From assembly GCA_019057635.1 (NCBI GenBank), contig DXJL01000090.1, forward strand, positions 1 through 44,714: a stretch of 44,714 nucleotides of DNA. Reading direction: 5' to 3'. Made by a program: the position numbers and the translations under genes. Below the pieces are notes generated by a model. The model saw only the letters and a list, made by a program, of their open reading frames with translations, did not search any database and was not told the DNA's origin. Shown here in pieces: positions 8,754 to 17,030 of this stretch (within the stretch, counting starts at the first letter, position 1; the number at the start of each line of letters is the position of its first letter). The DNA comes from Candidatus Heimdallarchaeota archaeon. GTDB taxonomy: Archaea; Asgardarchaeota; Heimdallarchaeia; Hodarchaeales; Hodarchaeaceae.

Positions 8754-9467
8754 TTAAGCGTCAAATGTTTGAGTTTTTATTGCCAATTTTGACTCATGAA
8801 TAGCTCTATAGATGAGTTCTTGATCTTCTTTGTACATATGATTTGTATCATAAAAAAGCCATTTCTCAGCTTGTTTCAAGTAGGAAATATCCCTGAGCAG
8901 ATTCGCTTTCAATAATAATTTTACGCCTTGAAATATATGACTTCTTACTAGTTCAGAAGGAAGTTTTGTCCCGAGTTCTTTCATTAAGTGAGCTGCCTGA
9001 AAAGCATCTTCACTCAGGAATACACATAACACTGCACAAGAATAAAGACTGCTCGCATTTTCATTAAAATTAAGCTCTAAATGTTTTTTACCAGCAGTAA
9101 GATAAGCATCTTTCGCAGCTCTGAACTGCTTTATAGCGAACTCTTCAATATGTAGTACAACGGGCTTTTTTGCTGGGATACTAGATAAATCTGACCCAAA
9201 ACCACTCTCCGCTAATTCTCTGAGAATATCAGAGGTGATATCATCCTCAATATACATTGACGAAATGGTTTCGATAGAAGTGTGGGCTTGTTCTTCAAGT
9301 AAAGGAGGGCGAGTTAATATTTCCTCAGGTAATGTCGGTGGAGGAGAAAGAATAGGATATTGTAGTGATTCATCAAATAGTTCATCTTCTAGAGAGGGAG
9401 GGGATGGTAAATCAGTGATTGAAACTCTAGCTTGTTTTTTTTTTGGTCGACGAAGGACGGGTGACAT
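8754..9467 (-). CDS. Unrecognised protein with proline-rich N-terminus and helical-repeat C-terminus
   Basis: Function not recognised. Of 237 residues, the first 25 or so are basic. Residues about 20-65 are proline- and glutamate-rich and probably disordered. From about 110 to the end the sequence is helical, with TPR/SNAP-like spacing (for example FRAAKDAYLTAGKKHLE followed by YSCAVLCVFLSEDAFQAAHL). That suggests a scaffold or adaptor. Its stop codon directly follows that of the convergent Arf-like GTPase, so the two mRNAs must overlap at their 3' ends. A link to GTPase function is only a positional guess. Confidence 0.72.
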   Translation of the reverse strand: MSPVLRRPKKKQARVSITDLPSPPSLEDELFDESLQYPILSPPPTLPEEILTRPPLLEEQAHTSIETISSMYIEDDITSDILRELAESGFGSDLSSIPAKKPVVLHIEEFAIKQFRAAKDAYLTAGKKHLELNFNENASSLYSCAVLCVFLSEDAFQAAHLMKELGTKLPSELVRSHIFQGVKLLLKANLLRDISYLKQAEKWLFYDTNHMYKEDQELIYRAIHESKLAIKTQTFDA

Positions 9468-9598
9468 AATCTAATTCCTATTATGAGTAGAGGGGATGTA
9501 CCAATTCAGTTTGGGTGCACTACTATAAAAAATCTACTAACCCGAACGTATTAATACAATAATACGGGTAGTTTATTCTCCTCCATAGATGTGATTGT

Positions 9599-10156
9599 TT
9601 GGAAGCAGAACTAAAAATCCTAATTGCTGATATTTTCGTAGATGTAGACCTGAAAGCATATATAACTCAGACTATAGGCCCCCCAAAGGAGGAAATTGAA
9701 CAATTCGATACCTACTTTCAAAGTCCCGTCAATGACTTTTATATCACTGATGAAGCACTCCGTATACGACGAATTCTCTCACAGGGAGAGAATGAAAGAA
9801 TCGAATTGACTTATAAAGGCCCAAAAACGGGTACAGATATGAAAGTGCGAGAAGAGATCACCTCAGGAATAAATAGCCATTCCGAGATCATTAAAATTCT
9901 TGAACAATTAGGATTTTCGATTGTAATGGAAGTCTCAAAAAGGCGTACGAACTGGTGGGAACAGCCAATCACACTTTCTTTAGATGATGTTGAAGGACTT
10001 GGAAAATTCATAGAAGTAGAAATAATAACCTCTAATTCCCATTCGACCTTACACAACGATAAAATAAGACTGCTTGAATTCACTCGAGGCATATTTCCTA
10101 AATGGAATGGAAAAAACGAGAGAAAATCTTATTTAGAACTCCTAATGAATAAATGA
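9599..10156 (+). CDS. CYTH-domain protein (class IV adenylate cyclase / thiamine triphosphatase-like)
   Basis: CYTH proteins bind triphosphate substrates in a beta tunnel and act as adenylate cyclases, triphosphatases or related enzymes. The diagnostic ExExK motif is at the very N-terminus (EAELK), which fixes a TTG start at 9599. Further basic and acidic strand residues typical of the tunnel follow (LRIRR, RIELTYKGPK, REEI, FIEVEI). At 185 residues it is about the size of CyaB-type archaeal members. It is followed after 24 bases by the m5C methyltransferase and is probably co-transcribed. The exact substrate cannot be deduced. Confidence 0.85.
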   Translation: MEAELKILIADIFVDVDLKAYITQTIGPPKEEIEQFDTYFQSPVNDFYITDEALRIRRILSQGENERIELTYKGPKTGTDMKVREEITSGINSHSEIIKILEQLGFSIVMEVSKRRTNWWEQPITLSLDDVEGLGKFIEVEIITSNSHSTLHNDKIRLLEFTRGIFPKWNGKNERKSYLELLMNK

Positions 10157-10180
10157 ACAAAAGATCAGGACAGGGCTTGA

Positions 10181-11113
10181 ATGGCAGAACAAATAATATC
10201 ATGGGAGTTTAAAGAACGATGGGTAAATTTCTACGGAAAAAAGGTGACAGAAAGGATTCTTAGAGAATTAAAACAATCAGATCCTCGTATCATTGCTCCA
10301 AACACACTATATACTACACGAAGGCAACTGCAAGAAAGTCTAGAAAGTCAAGGATTTAGATTTGCCCCCGAAACCCCATTTAACTGTCTAACACTTGAGT
10401 TTGAACCGTTTAACATTGTAGCAACTTCTGAATATCTGTCTGGCTTGTTAACAATCCAAGCATTAACATCATTAATACCCCCAAAATGTTTGAATCCTTC
10501 TTCCGAGTCAGTGGTAGCGGATTTAGCTGCTTCTCCAGGAATAAAAACCTGTTTACTAGCGGAGGTAATGGAAAACACTGGTACCCTTTTCGCGATTGAG
10601 AAAGCAAAGAAACGTATTCCAGCCCTCAAGTCCAATATTACCAGGATGGGCATCTATAACACATTCATTTTGAACTGTGATGCGAGATCATTTCCTGGAT
10701 TAAACGTTAAAGTCGATCATATAATGTTAGATGCACCATGTACAGGAACAGGACTTAAATTAAAGAAAAATAAGCGTTTAGAACCCAGGATACTTAATGA
10801 TGTCACTCGACAATCTGTAATTCAACGCGAAATACTAGATGAAGCATGGAAACAACTGAAAATCGATGGAACGATTGTTTATTCAACATGTAGCCTTGAG
10901 CCTGAAGAAGGAGAAGTTCAAATTAACAATTTTCTTGCTAGACATGAAAAACAAGTTCAAGTCCTTCCCATTAATATTAATATTGGCAATCCAGGAAATT
11001 TAACGCGCTGGACTAAGGTTTATGATTCCCAGATCAGTAATACTAGAAGAATATTCCCCGATCAGGGAATGGATGGATTTTTCATCGCTCTGATGAAGAA
11101 GGTGCGTGAATAA
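10181..11113 (+). CDS. RsmB/NSUN-family RNA m5C methyltransferase
   Basis: SAM-dependent cytosine-C5 methyltransferase acting on tRNA or rRNA. The SAM-binding motif is seen as ADLAASPGIKT. Both catalytic cysteines are present, in DAPCTGTG and STCSLEPEEGE. The 310 residues include an N-terminal region before the Rossmann fold but no fused PUA domain. The next gene encodes a Nip7-like PUA protein and overlaps this one in a TAATG junction at 11111-11115, so the two may work together with the PUA protein giving RNA binding in trans. The ATG is preceded by AGGACAGGG. Whether it is the tRNA (Trm4-like) or rRNA type is not clear. Confidence 0.9.
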   Translation: MAEQIISWEFKERWVNFYGKKVTERILRELKQSDPRIIAPNTLYTTRRQLQESLESQGFRFAPETPFNCLTLEFEPFNIVATSEYLSGLLTIQALTSLIPPKCLNPSSESVVADLAASPGIKTCLLAEVMENTGTLFAIEKAKKRIPALKSNITRMGIYNTFILNCDARSFPGLNVKVDHIMLDAPCTGTGLKLKKNKRLEPRILNDVTRQSVIQREILDEAWKQLKIDGTIVYSTCSLEPEEGEVQINNFLARHEKQVQVLPININIGNPGNLTRWTKVYDSQISNTRRIFPDQGMDGFFIALMKKVRE

Positions 11114-11658
11114 TGCAGATAACAAAACTTACTGAGGAGGAAATTGTCGCTGTGTCTACAGTGATCAATGAAATATTGAAATCGGATGATTTTAGCCAAA
11201 TCCTAAATACTCATTCTCTTATAAAGATCATAAATAGAAGAGATGAGATTTATTTAATAAAAAATTCAGATAGCCTCTATCTGAGTAGTTCTAGAACAAG
11301 TGACAGAGGTAAGAACTGTATAATCTTGACTGGTAAGATTAAGCTTGGATTCTTCATCCGGGGGAAATTTAAGATTGGAATCGAGTCGTTACGTTTCTTG
11401 GCCAATTATTGTCAGAATCCAATTTTCCTCTCTCCTAGACAGGCAAAACGCTTTATTTATAGTAAAGATATAAATTTAAGATTTGATGATACAAAAAAAG
11501 GACTAGAGAAATATTCAGACGGTTCAATGGTACTAGTATTTAATAAAAAAAGAATTCCTATTGGATACGCCAAAATTTTACACAAACAAGACTATCTTCA
11601 ACTAAAGAACATAATTGATATTGGTATTTATCTTCGCTCCGAGAAAACTGCCTTCTAA
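11113..11658 (+). CDS. Nip7-like PUA-domain protein
   Basis: Resembles Nip7, a conserved factor for large-subunit ribosome assembly with an N-terminal alpha/beta domain and a C-terminal PUA RNA-binding domain. Recognisable features are LGFFIRGKFKIGIESLRFLA, matching the Nip7 pattern GKFTKTGKFRL followed by LDYLA, the PUA strand segment MVLVFNKKRIPIGYAK, and the end IDIGIYLRSE, matching the ADIGEYLRxE pattern. At 181 residues it is the usual size. It overlaps the methyltransferase gene by one base. RNase P RNA follows immediately. Family assignment is by motif recall and is fairly confident. Confidence 0.8.
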   Translation: MQITKLTEEEIVAVSTVINEILKSDDFSQILNTHSLIKIINRRDEIYLIKNSDSLYLSSSRTSDRGKNCIILTGKIKLGFFIRGKFKIGIESLRFLANYCQNPIFLSPRQAKRFIYSKDINLRFDDTKKGLEKYSDGSMVLVFNKKRIPIGYAKILHKQDYLQLKNIIDIGIYLRSEKTAF

Positions 11659-11667
11659 AGCAAAAAA

Positions 11668-11675
11668 GTTTAAAT
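11668..11675 (+). promoter_or_regulatory. TATA-box-like element for RNase P RNA
   Basis: GTTTAAAT preceded by an A-run lies 14-21 bases before the proposed 5' end of the RNase P RNA, just after the stop of the Nip7-like gene. Spacing and placement suit an archaeal promoter. Pattern-based only. Confidence 0.45.
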
Positions 11676-11688
11676 GTGATAAGACTCC

Positions 11689-12045
11689 GTTCACTCTTGT
11701 GAGCATCGAAGCAACAGCCTGACTTCGGGTTTCATAGAAAATCTGAGGAAATTCCAGCCATTCGTTCAAGCCGAACAGAGGCTTTTCCTTCATTGGAGAA
11801 ATCTTTGTCAATCGAGAGGTTGGGCTCTGTTACAGAAACGACACGCCCTTATTCAAATGGCGAGGATAGAGTGAAGTCTGTGGTAACACACGATTATTTA
11901 AGCTCTTGAGGACGAATAAGGAATCGATGAGACGAACATCCTCGGTGAATGCAAGCAGAATATTTGATCTTTCACAAGATCTAGGAGAGTTGCGCTTAGG
12001 TTGATGTCAGGAACCTAAATTAGGTGACTTATTTAGGTGAACAGA
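11689..12045 (+). ncRNA. rnpB: RNase P RNA (archaeal type)
   Basis: RNA subunit of the ribozyme that removes 5' leaders from pre-tRNAs. Conserved region I appears as GAGGAAATTCC at 11745-11755. The conserved core ACAGAAACGACACGCCC is at 11832-11848, GGTGAATGCAAGC at 11944-11956, and a CR-V-like AGAGTTGCGCTTAGG at 11986-12000. Helices nest correctly: P1 as GTTCAC (11689-11694) with GTGAAC (12037-12042), P2 as TCTTGTGA (11695-11702) with TCACAAGA (11972-11979), and P3 as CGAAG (11707-11711) with CTTCG (11723-11727). About 355 bases is normal. The ends are approximate. Identity is strong; the P1 pairing is the least certain part. Confidence 0.9.
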
Positions 12046-12102
12046 AGCTGGATTACTCATTGGAGCGATGCTCACTTTCTTCTCACGTTTTACCTAAAGT
12101 AC

Positions 12103-12111
12103 TTTAATATA
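12103..12111 (+). promoter_or_regulatory. TATA-box-like element before ABCE1
   Basis: The sequence TTTAATATA lies 50 bases before the ABCE1 start and after the end of RNase P RNA. It suggests that ABCE1-tsr3 has its own promoter rather than depending on read-through. Pattern-based only. Confidence 0.35.
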
Positions 12112-12160
12112 GAAGTAGAAAGACGAACTGCTCGTTAGCTTCTGGGAGCTTTCACCAACT

Positions 12161-13999
12161 ATGCGAATTGTAGTTCTTAATACCGATAAATGCAAACCAA
12201 AGCGTTGCGTTAAAGAATGTCGGGGTTCATGTCCTGTTGTTCGTTCTGGAACTGAAATGTTTGAATTCCCAACAGATATTTCACAACCGATCATCCATGA
12301 ACAATTCTGTACAGGTTGTGGTATCTGTGCACGCACGTGCCGCTTTCATGCGCTTACGATAATCAATACTCCGGAAAAACTTGATAAGGATCTAACACAA
12401 CGATTTGGCAGAAATGGATTTACTCTTTTCCGTCTACCCACAATTAAACCGAATAAGGTGAATGGATTTGTCGGTCAGAATGGTATAGGAAAATCAACGG
12501 CATTAAAAATTCTCTCAGGGGATATAATTCCCAATTTTGGGCAACAAGACAAAGACCCTAATTGGGAAACCGTAAAAGAGTTTTACAAGGGCACAGAACT
12601 TCAAAATTTCTTCCAACGTATGATGGACAAAGATATAAAATGCATCAGAAAACCTCAAACCATTGAAAACATTCCCAAACAAGTGAAGGGGTCTGTGAAA
12701 GAAGTTTTAAGTCGATTTGATGAGAGACAAGTGCTAAATGAGCTTAAGGAGGATTTAGCACTGGAAAAAATTTGGGATCGCGAAATTGCGATTTTATCTG
12801 GGGGGGAATTGCAAAAGGTTGCTATTGCAGTGGCAATAACTCGAGAAGCAGATATCTATCTTTTTGATGAACCCTCGTCATTCCTTGACATAAACGAACG
12901 ATTACGTACGGGAAGAGTCATTCGAAATTTGATTAATGATGATAAGACTGTAATTGTTGTGGAACACGATCTTGCTGTATTAGATTACCTTTCTGATTAT
13001 ATCACTATGTTTTATGGGATCCCCGCATCGTATGGTATTTGCTCACTACCATATTCTGAAAAAGAAGGTATTAACGTTTTTTTGGATGGATTTATTCCTT
13101 CAGAAAATATGCGGTTTCGTAATTATTCAATAAAAATCAAAAAATCTTCAGATCGTACCGCCCAACTTGATGCTGACCCCCTTTTATCCTATGAAGATCT
13201 CTCAAAAAAGTTTAACGAAAGTAAATTCTCCCTTGATGTCAGAGGAGGTACAATTCATCAAAATGAGATAATAGGAATTCTCGGACCTAATGGAATTGGG
13301 AAGACGACATTTATTAAAATGCTGGCAGGATTAGAAAAACCCTCTACAGGCATTGTGGAAAAACAAAAATTGATGGGGAGTGTACCAGTAGATAGTAGCG
13401 AAGATTTAGAGGATTCTGTTTTGCGAGTTGCCTATAAACCCCAATATATTTCTTTAAACTCGGATCTATCAGTAGAAGCATATTTACTTAGGAAGGGGGG
13501 TTCAATTGTTGCTACTCCACAGTTTAAAAGTGAAAATATTAAAGCTTTCGGACTTGAAGACCTTCTTGATCAACCAGTTCGTTATTTAAGTGGGGGAGAA
13601 AAACAGAAAGTGGCAATAGTGGAAACTTTAGCTCAATCTGCAGATTTGTACCTTTTTGATGAACCTTCAGCATTTCTCTCTATTGAAGATAGGTTAAATG
13701 CTGCAAAATTGATAAGAAGGATGATTCAATCTCATCATGCCTCAGCATTCATAGTCGAACATGATATTGTGACCCAAGATTACGTTTCTGATCGAATTAT
13801 TGTCTTCCTTGGTTCACCAGGTGAATATGGACGAGCCTATGCTCCTTCTGCAGTAAGAAAAGGAATGAATCGATTTTTGGGGAATTTAAAAATTACTTTT
13901 AGAAGAGATCCAAAAACAGGTCGTCCTCGGGTTAATAAATTCGATTCTAAACTCGACCGAGAACAGAAGAGCCAGGGCGAGTATTATTATGAGAAGTGA
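12161..13999 (+). CDS. abce1: Ribosome recycling ATPase ABCE1 (Rli1)
   Basis: Twin-ATPase with an N-terminal iron-sulfur domain that splits ribosomes after termination. The cysteine-rich domain spans about residues 1-70, with the first cluster set beginning CKPKRC and the second in CTGCGICARTC. NBD1 has Walker A GQNGIGKST, signature LSGGELQKVAIA and Walker B YLFDEPSSFLD. NBD2 has GPNGIGKTT, LSGGEKQKVAIV and YLFDEPSAFLS. The 612 residues are normal. The usual Pro after the last cluster cysteine is Arg here, a minor variation. The gene overlaps tsr3 by 11 bases, suggesting coupled translation of a recycling factor and a small-subunit rRNA modifier. Confidence 0.97.
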   Translation: MRIVVLNTDKCKPKRCVKECRGSCPVVRSGTEMFEFPTDISQPIIHEQFCTGCGICARTCRFHALTIINTPEKLDKDLTQRFGRNGFTLFRLPTIKPNKVNGFVGQNGIGKSTALKILSGDIIPNFGQQDKDPNWETVKEFYKGTELQNFFQRMMDKDIKCIRKPQTIENIPKQVKGSVKEVLSRFDERQVLNELKEDLALEKIWDREIAILSGGELQKVAIAVAITREADIYLFDEPSSFLDINERLRTGRVIRNLINDDKTVIVVEHDLAVLDYLSDYITMFYGIPASYGICSLPYSEKEGINVFLDGFIPSENMRFRNYSIKIKKSSDRTAQLDADPLLSYEDLSKKFNESKFSLDVRGGTIHQNEIIGILGPNGIGKTTFIKMLAGLEKPSTGIVEKQKLMGSVPVDSSEDLEDSVLRVAYKPQYISLNSDLSVEAYLLRKGGSIVATPQFKSENIKAFGLEDLLDQPVRYLSGGEKQKVAIVETLAQSADLYLFDEPSAFLSIEDRLNAAKLIRRMIQSHHASAFIVEHDIVTQDYVSDRIIVFLGSPGEYGRAYAPSAVRKGMNRFLGNLKITFRRDPKTGRPRVNKFDSKLDREQKSQGEYYYEK

Positions 14000-14537
14000 T
14001 ATTGCCTCAAGGAATTTAATCACACTCTATTATGCAAATCAATGTGATCGACGGAAATGCACTGGAATCAAAACCTGGCAACTCTACAAAAAAAACAAAC
14101 TTCCATTTATCGAACACTTGCGATTCGTATCACGAATTGCACAAATTCCAAGATTCTCTATTATTCTTAATCCTCTTTCAAAGACCAAGTTGACCATTTC
14201 TGATCAGACACTATATCACCGTTTCGGAATAACTGTACTTGATTGCTCATGGAATCAGGCAGAGGATATTTTTTCACGGACTTTTCCAAACTCACGATCA
14301 CTACCACGTTTAATTGCGGCGAATCCCGTTAATTATGGGAAACAGGCCAAATTAAGTAGTGTAGAGGCACTGGCAGCTTCATTATACATACTAGCTTCAC
14401 CTGAATTAGCAGAAAAGATTCTTTCGTATTTTAAATGGGGAAATCAATTCTTATTGCTAAATCAAAATCTCCTTACGGATTACCTTTCTTGCACAAACTC
14501 TGATGAAGTAGCTCAAGTTGAAAAAGAGTATTTCTAA
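13989..14537 (+). CDS. tsr3: Tsr3-type 16S/18S rRNA aminocarboxypropyltransferase
   Basis: Tsr3 transfers the aminocarboxypropyl group of SAM to a small-subunit rRNA nucleotide late in assembly. Family features seen include the N-terminal DRRKCTGIK segment, ILNPLSKTKLT, the core VLDCSWNQAEDIF, LIAANPVNYGK, LSSVEALAASLYI, and a FKWGNQFLLLN tail. The 182 residues match the archaeal family (formerly DUF367). The gene starts inside the end of abce1 (11-base overlap). That pairing fits a shared role in small-subunit maturation and recycling. Confidence 0.94.
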   Translation: MRSDIASRNLITLYYANQCDRRKCTGIKTWQLYKKNKLPFIEHLRFVSRIAQIPRFSIILNPLSKTKLTISDQTLYHRFGITVLDCSWNQAEDIFSRTFPNSRSLPRLIAANPVNYGKQAKLSSVEALAASLYILASPELAEKILSYFKWGNQFLLLNQNLLTDYLSCTNSDEVAQVEKEYF

Positions 14538-14663
14538 CTCATAAGCTATACAATTCTGCTTAATGAAACAAAATCCGTCTAGAAACAAATATGTTTAACT
14601 GATAATAATACCCATTTAGCCTTAAATTCCCTGAATATTGACCATTTCTTGAGTGTTCGTCAT

Positions 14664-15131
14664 ATGGCTTCAGATAAACCATTAAAAATTACGTTACTTG
14701 GTGTTAAACAGTCTAAACCGGGAAATAAATTTATTTTTGTTGGTGAAACCGAAGGATGCTCAGATTGTCGTCTCCGTGGAGCATGTTTGAAACTCGAGAA
14801 AGGTAGGGTATATGAGGTCCAGAATGTTAAAGAGACTATTCATGTCTGTAATGTGTTTGATGGGGGAGTAAAAACTGTTGAAATTTTTGACCCCTCGTAT
14901 CAAGTGAGTACAGGGGCTAAACTTGCAATAGAAGGAGCTACGATAACTTTCACTCCAAGAGAATGCGACATTATAGAGTGTCCCAATTATTATTATCATT
15001 GCCGTCCCTCTTTCTTACCCGAAGGAGAAAAATTACGGATTCTTGAAATTACAAAGGATACGATGGAGTGTCCTCATGGTTATCAACTAAAACTTATTAC
15101 TGCTGATAGAATAGAGAGCTCAAACTCGTAA
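14664..15131 (+). CDS. UPF0179 family cysteine-rich protein
   Basis: A conserved archaeal protein of unknown function. About eight cysteines fall in two halves: CSDCRLRGAC, then HVC, CDIIEC, HC and MECPHGYQ, an arrangement suggesting a metal or iron-sulfur site. The 155 residues match the family. The ATG at 14664 is preferred over an upstream in-frame TTG. The 111-base gap before it is AT-rich and could carry a promoter. The next gene (FKBP) starts 20 bases downstream, so they may form an operon. No biochemical role can be assigned. Confidence 0.8.
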   Translation: MASDKPLKITLLGVKQSKPGNKFIFVGETEGCSDCRLRGACLKLEKGRVYEVQNVKETIHVCNVFDGGVKTVEIFDPSYQVSTGAKLAIEGATITFTPRECDIIECPNYYYHCRPSFLPEGEKLRILEITKDTMECPHGYQLKLITADRIESSNS

Positions 15132-15151
15132 AAATCCCCAGAGGGAAATTC

Positions 15152-15904
15152 ATGCCTATATTAGAAAATGATTGGATTAAAATTAATTATACTGGCCGTT
15201 TGAAGGAAAATTCGAAAATTTTTGATACAACTCTTGAGGAAGTCGCACGCAAAGAACAAGTCTTTGATGAAAAAAGAGGTTACAACCCACTTCTGTGTCG
15301 AGCAGGGGATGAAAAATTTCTAATCCCTGGATTAGCACGGCAATTAGTAGGAATGGAGCTTGATAAACCTCTTAAAATTGAAATCCCTGTAAAGGATGCT
15401 TATGGTGACAGAGACGCAAGTAAAATTGAAATGGTACCTACGAAAAAATTGAGGAAGGCGAATCTTGATCCACGAGTAGGGAATCGTGTTCAATTAGCAG
15501 GTAGAAATGGTACTATCATTTGGGCAGGTGGAGGACGGACAAGAATTGATTACAATCATCCGCTTGCAGGTAAAGACTTAGTTTTTGATGTTACAATAAT
15601 CGAACAACTGGCTGAAGTCGAAGATATTCAGAAAGAGATTATCTCTCGTCGTCTACCTGGTGTTAATCTTGAGGAGATCACCATTGAGACTTCAGAAGAA
15701 CCAAAAACTGTTGTTATTTCTCTTCCAAATTACTTAATATTCATGGAAGGATTGGCAATAGCAAAATATACACTGGGAACGGACCTTCACGAATTTCTTG
15801 AATTTGAAGTGGTCAAATTCCAAGACGTTTTCGATTATCAGAAGAAAGAAGTACCATCTGAAGAAGATCCAGCGAAAGAAGAGGAATCCTCTTCCGAAGA
15901 GTAG
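15152..15904 (+). CDS. FKBP-type peptidyl-prolyl cis-trans isomerase (long archaeal form)
   Basis: Folding catalyst and chaperone of the SlyD-like archaeal FKBP class. The N-terminal FKBP half shows WIKINYTGRLKENSKIFDTT, then an insert rich in charged residues, and FLIPGLARQLVGMEL. The insert-in-flap region and the return strand GKDLVFDVTI follow. An additional domain of about 80 residues comes after residue 160, and the protein ends in a strongly acidic tail (EEDPAKEEESSSEE). No signal peptide is seen, so it should be cytosolic. The ATG has GAGGG upstream. It ends at a TAG followed by a hairpin and T-runs. Confidence 0.9.
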   Translation: MPILENDWIKINYTGRLKENSKIFDTTLEEVARKEQVFDEKRGYNPLLCRAGDEKFLIPGLARQLVGMELDKPLKIEIPVKDAYGDRDASKIEMVPTKKLRKANLDPRVGNRVQLAGRNGTIIWAGGGRTRIDYNHPLAGKDLVFDVTIIEQLAEVEDIQKEIISRRLPGVNLEEITIETSEEPKTVVISLPNYLIFMEGLAIAKYTLGTDLHEFLEFEVVKFQDVFDYQKKEVPSEEDPAKEEESSSEE

Positions 15905-15920
15905 AAAAATAAAATGAGAT

Positions 15921-15958
15921 ATTCGGCATAGATTTACAGCCGAATTTTACACCTTTTT
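15921..15958 (+). terminator. Hairpin plus T-tract between convergent genes
   Basis: A perfect seven-base stem, ATTCGGC at 15921-15927 with GCCGAAT at 15939-15945, has an 11-base loop. It is followed by T-runs at 15944-15948 and 15953-15959. It lies directly after the FKBP stop and before the convergent L24e gene, where a transcription end is expected. Archaeal termination relies mainly on T-tracts, so the stem may instead protect the mRNA end. Confidence 0.6.
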
Positions 15959-16001
15959 TAGTTTGTTTTGCAGAAAGCTAGGAAAAGAATTATATCTTTA
16001 C

Positions 16002-16202
16002 TCACTTAGCTTTAACTTTGATCTTCGGAACATACTTCTTTGTCCATTTAAACTTCCGTGGATCACGTTTGAAGTCTAATAATGAACGTTGACATTTTCG
16101 ACTGCAAAATCGAACAAGTTGTCCATTCTTTCGGACAAAAGACATTCCTGTTCCGGGCTCAACTTCATGTCCACAATAGTTACACTCGTATAAACGTACC
16201 AT
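16002..16202 (-). CDS. rpl24e: Large-subunit ribosomal protein L24e
   Basis: A 66-residue zinc-ribbon ribosomal protein. The four-cysteine zinc site is visible as CNYCG near residue 8 and FCSRKC near residue 32. It is followed by a basic tail with KFKWTKKY typical of L24e. It is the last gene of the L7Ae-S28e-L24e operon, 19 bases after S28e. This gene order is widely conserved in archaea. Start ATG with MVRLYECNYC is unambiguous. Confidence 0.95.
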   Translation of the reverse strand: MVRLYECNYCGHEVEPGTGMSFVRKNGQLVRFCSRKCQRSLLDFKRDPRKFKWTKKYVPKIKVKAK

Positions 16203-16221
16203 TTTATCTACCTTCTTCTTT

Positions 16222-16437
16222 TTACGGACGCTTTAAATTCCGTGCTTCTCTTTCTGTTTCTCTTAAGAGGAGTGTATCGCCTTTTCGTACAGGTCCCTTT
16301 ACATTGCGTACGATAATACGGCCACGGTCGCGGCCCTCTAAGACTCGTACACGAACTTGAGTGATTTCTCCTGTTACGCCCGTACGCCCAATTATCTGCA
16401 GTACTTCAGCTGGAATACTGATATTGTCCTCACTCAT
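16222..16437 (-). CDS. rps28e: Small-subunit ribosomal protein S28e
   Basis: A 71-residue OB-fold ribosomal protein near the mRNA exit channel. The family core is clear: [20 protein letters not shown], then [16 protein letters not shown] and the C-terminal [11 protein letters not shown]. It lies between L7Ae (13 bases upstream) and L24e (19 bases downstream) and is certainly co-transcribed with them. Confidence 0.96.
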   Translation of the reverse strand: MSEDNISIPAEVLQIIGRTGVTGEITQVRVRVLEGRDRGRIIVRNVKGPVRKGDTLLLRETEREARNLKRP

Positions 16438-16450
16438 TCATGCAGGCCTC

Positions 16451-16828
16451 TTAAATTCCAGCTAGCTCCTTAATTCGGGCTGCAAGATTATCGATTTTGG
16501 CTTTTAATTCGCCTTCATTGACAATTGAACAGCTGGCTGTCTTTACACCAAGATTACACGCATTTCCCAATATCTCTTTAGTTGACACAAACATATATGG
16601 AATTTTCTTATCTTTGCATAAGAGGGGAATATGTGCCACAATTTCAGGTGGATCTACATCTAATGCTAAGAATACAAGCTTAGCATCTCCACGTTCGACA
16701 CTTTTTGTCGTTTCATTTGTACCTTTTCGAATATTGGATGGATCAGCACTAACAGTTTCCAATACCGTTAAAGCATCATTTTCAAGCCCTTCAGGCTGTT
16801 CATAATTTACATAGAATGGTTTACTCAT
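16451..16828 (-). CDS. rpl7ae: Ribosomal protein L7Ae (kink-turn binding; also C/D and H/ACA RNP and RNase P subunit)
   Basis: L7Ae binds kink-turns in rRNA, in box C/D and H/ACA guide RNAs and in archaeal RNase P RNA. The RNA-binding signature is present as IRKGTNETTKSVERGDAKLV, with LALDVDPPEIVAHIPLLC and IPYMFVSTKEILG after it. The 125 residues are standard. GGAGGT lies 10 bases before the ATG. It is the first gene of a three-gene ribosomal operon; the 202-base gap upstream holds its promoter. Confidence 0.97.
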   Translation of the reverse strand: MSKPFYVNYEQPEGLENDALTVLETVSADPSNIRKGTNETTKSVERGDAKLVFLALDVDPPEIVAHIPLLCKDKKIPYMFVSTKEILGNACNLGVKTASCSIVNEGELKAKIDNLAARIKELAGI

Positions 16829-17030
16829 GTTTATTTCGACCTCCAGGGTCTAGGACGTAAGAAATTCTATAGTATCGGAAAAAGTTGGTATAGAACTTCT
16901 CTAATTTTGGTTTGATTTCAACCCAATCCTTGGTCGGGCAAATGAATCAGCCTAAATTCATAAATAAAAAGTTTTAGCTGAAGTTTTATTCGTAAATCGG
17001 CTTTACCCCAATTTCTCTTGAATTTTCTAT

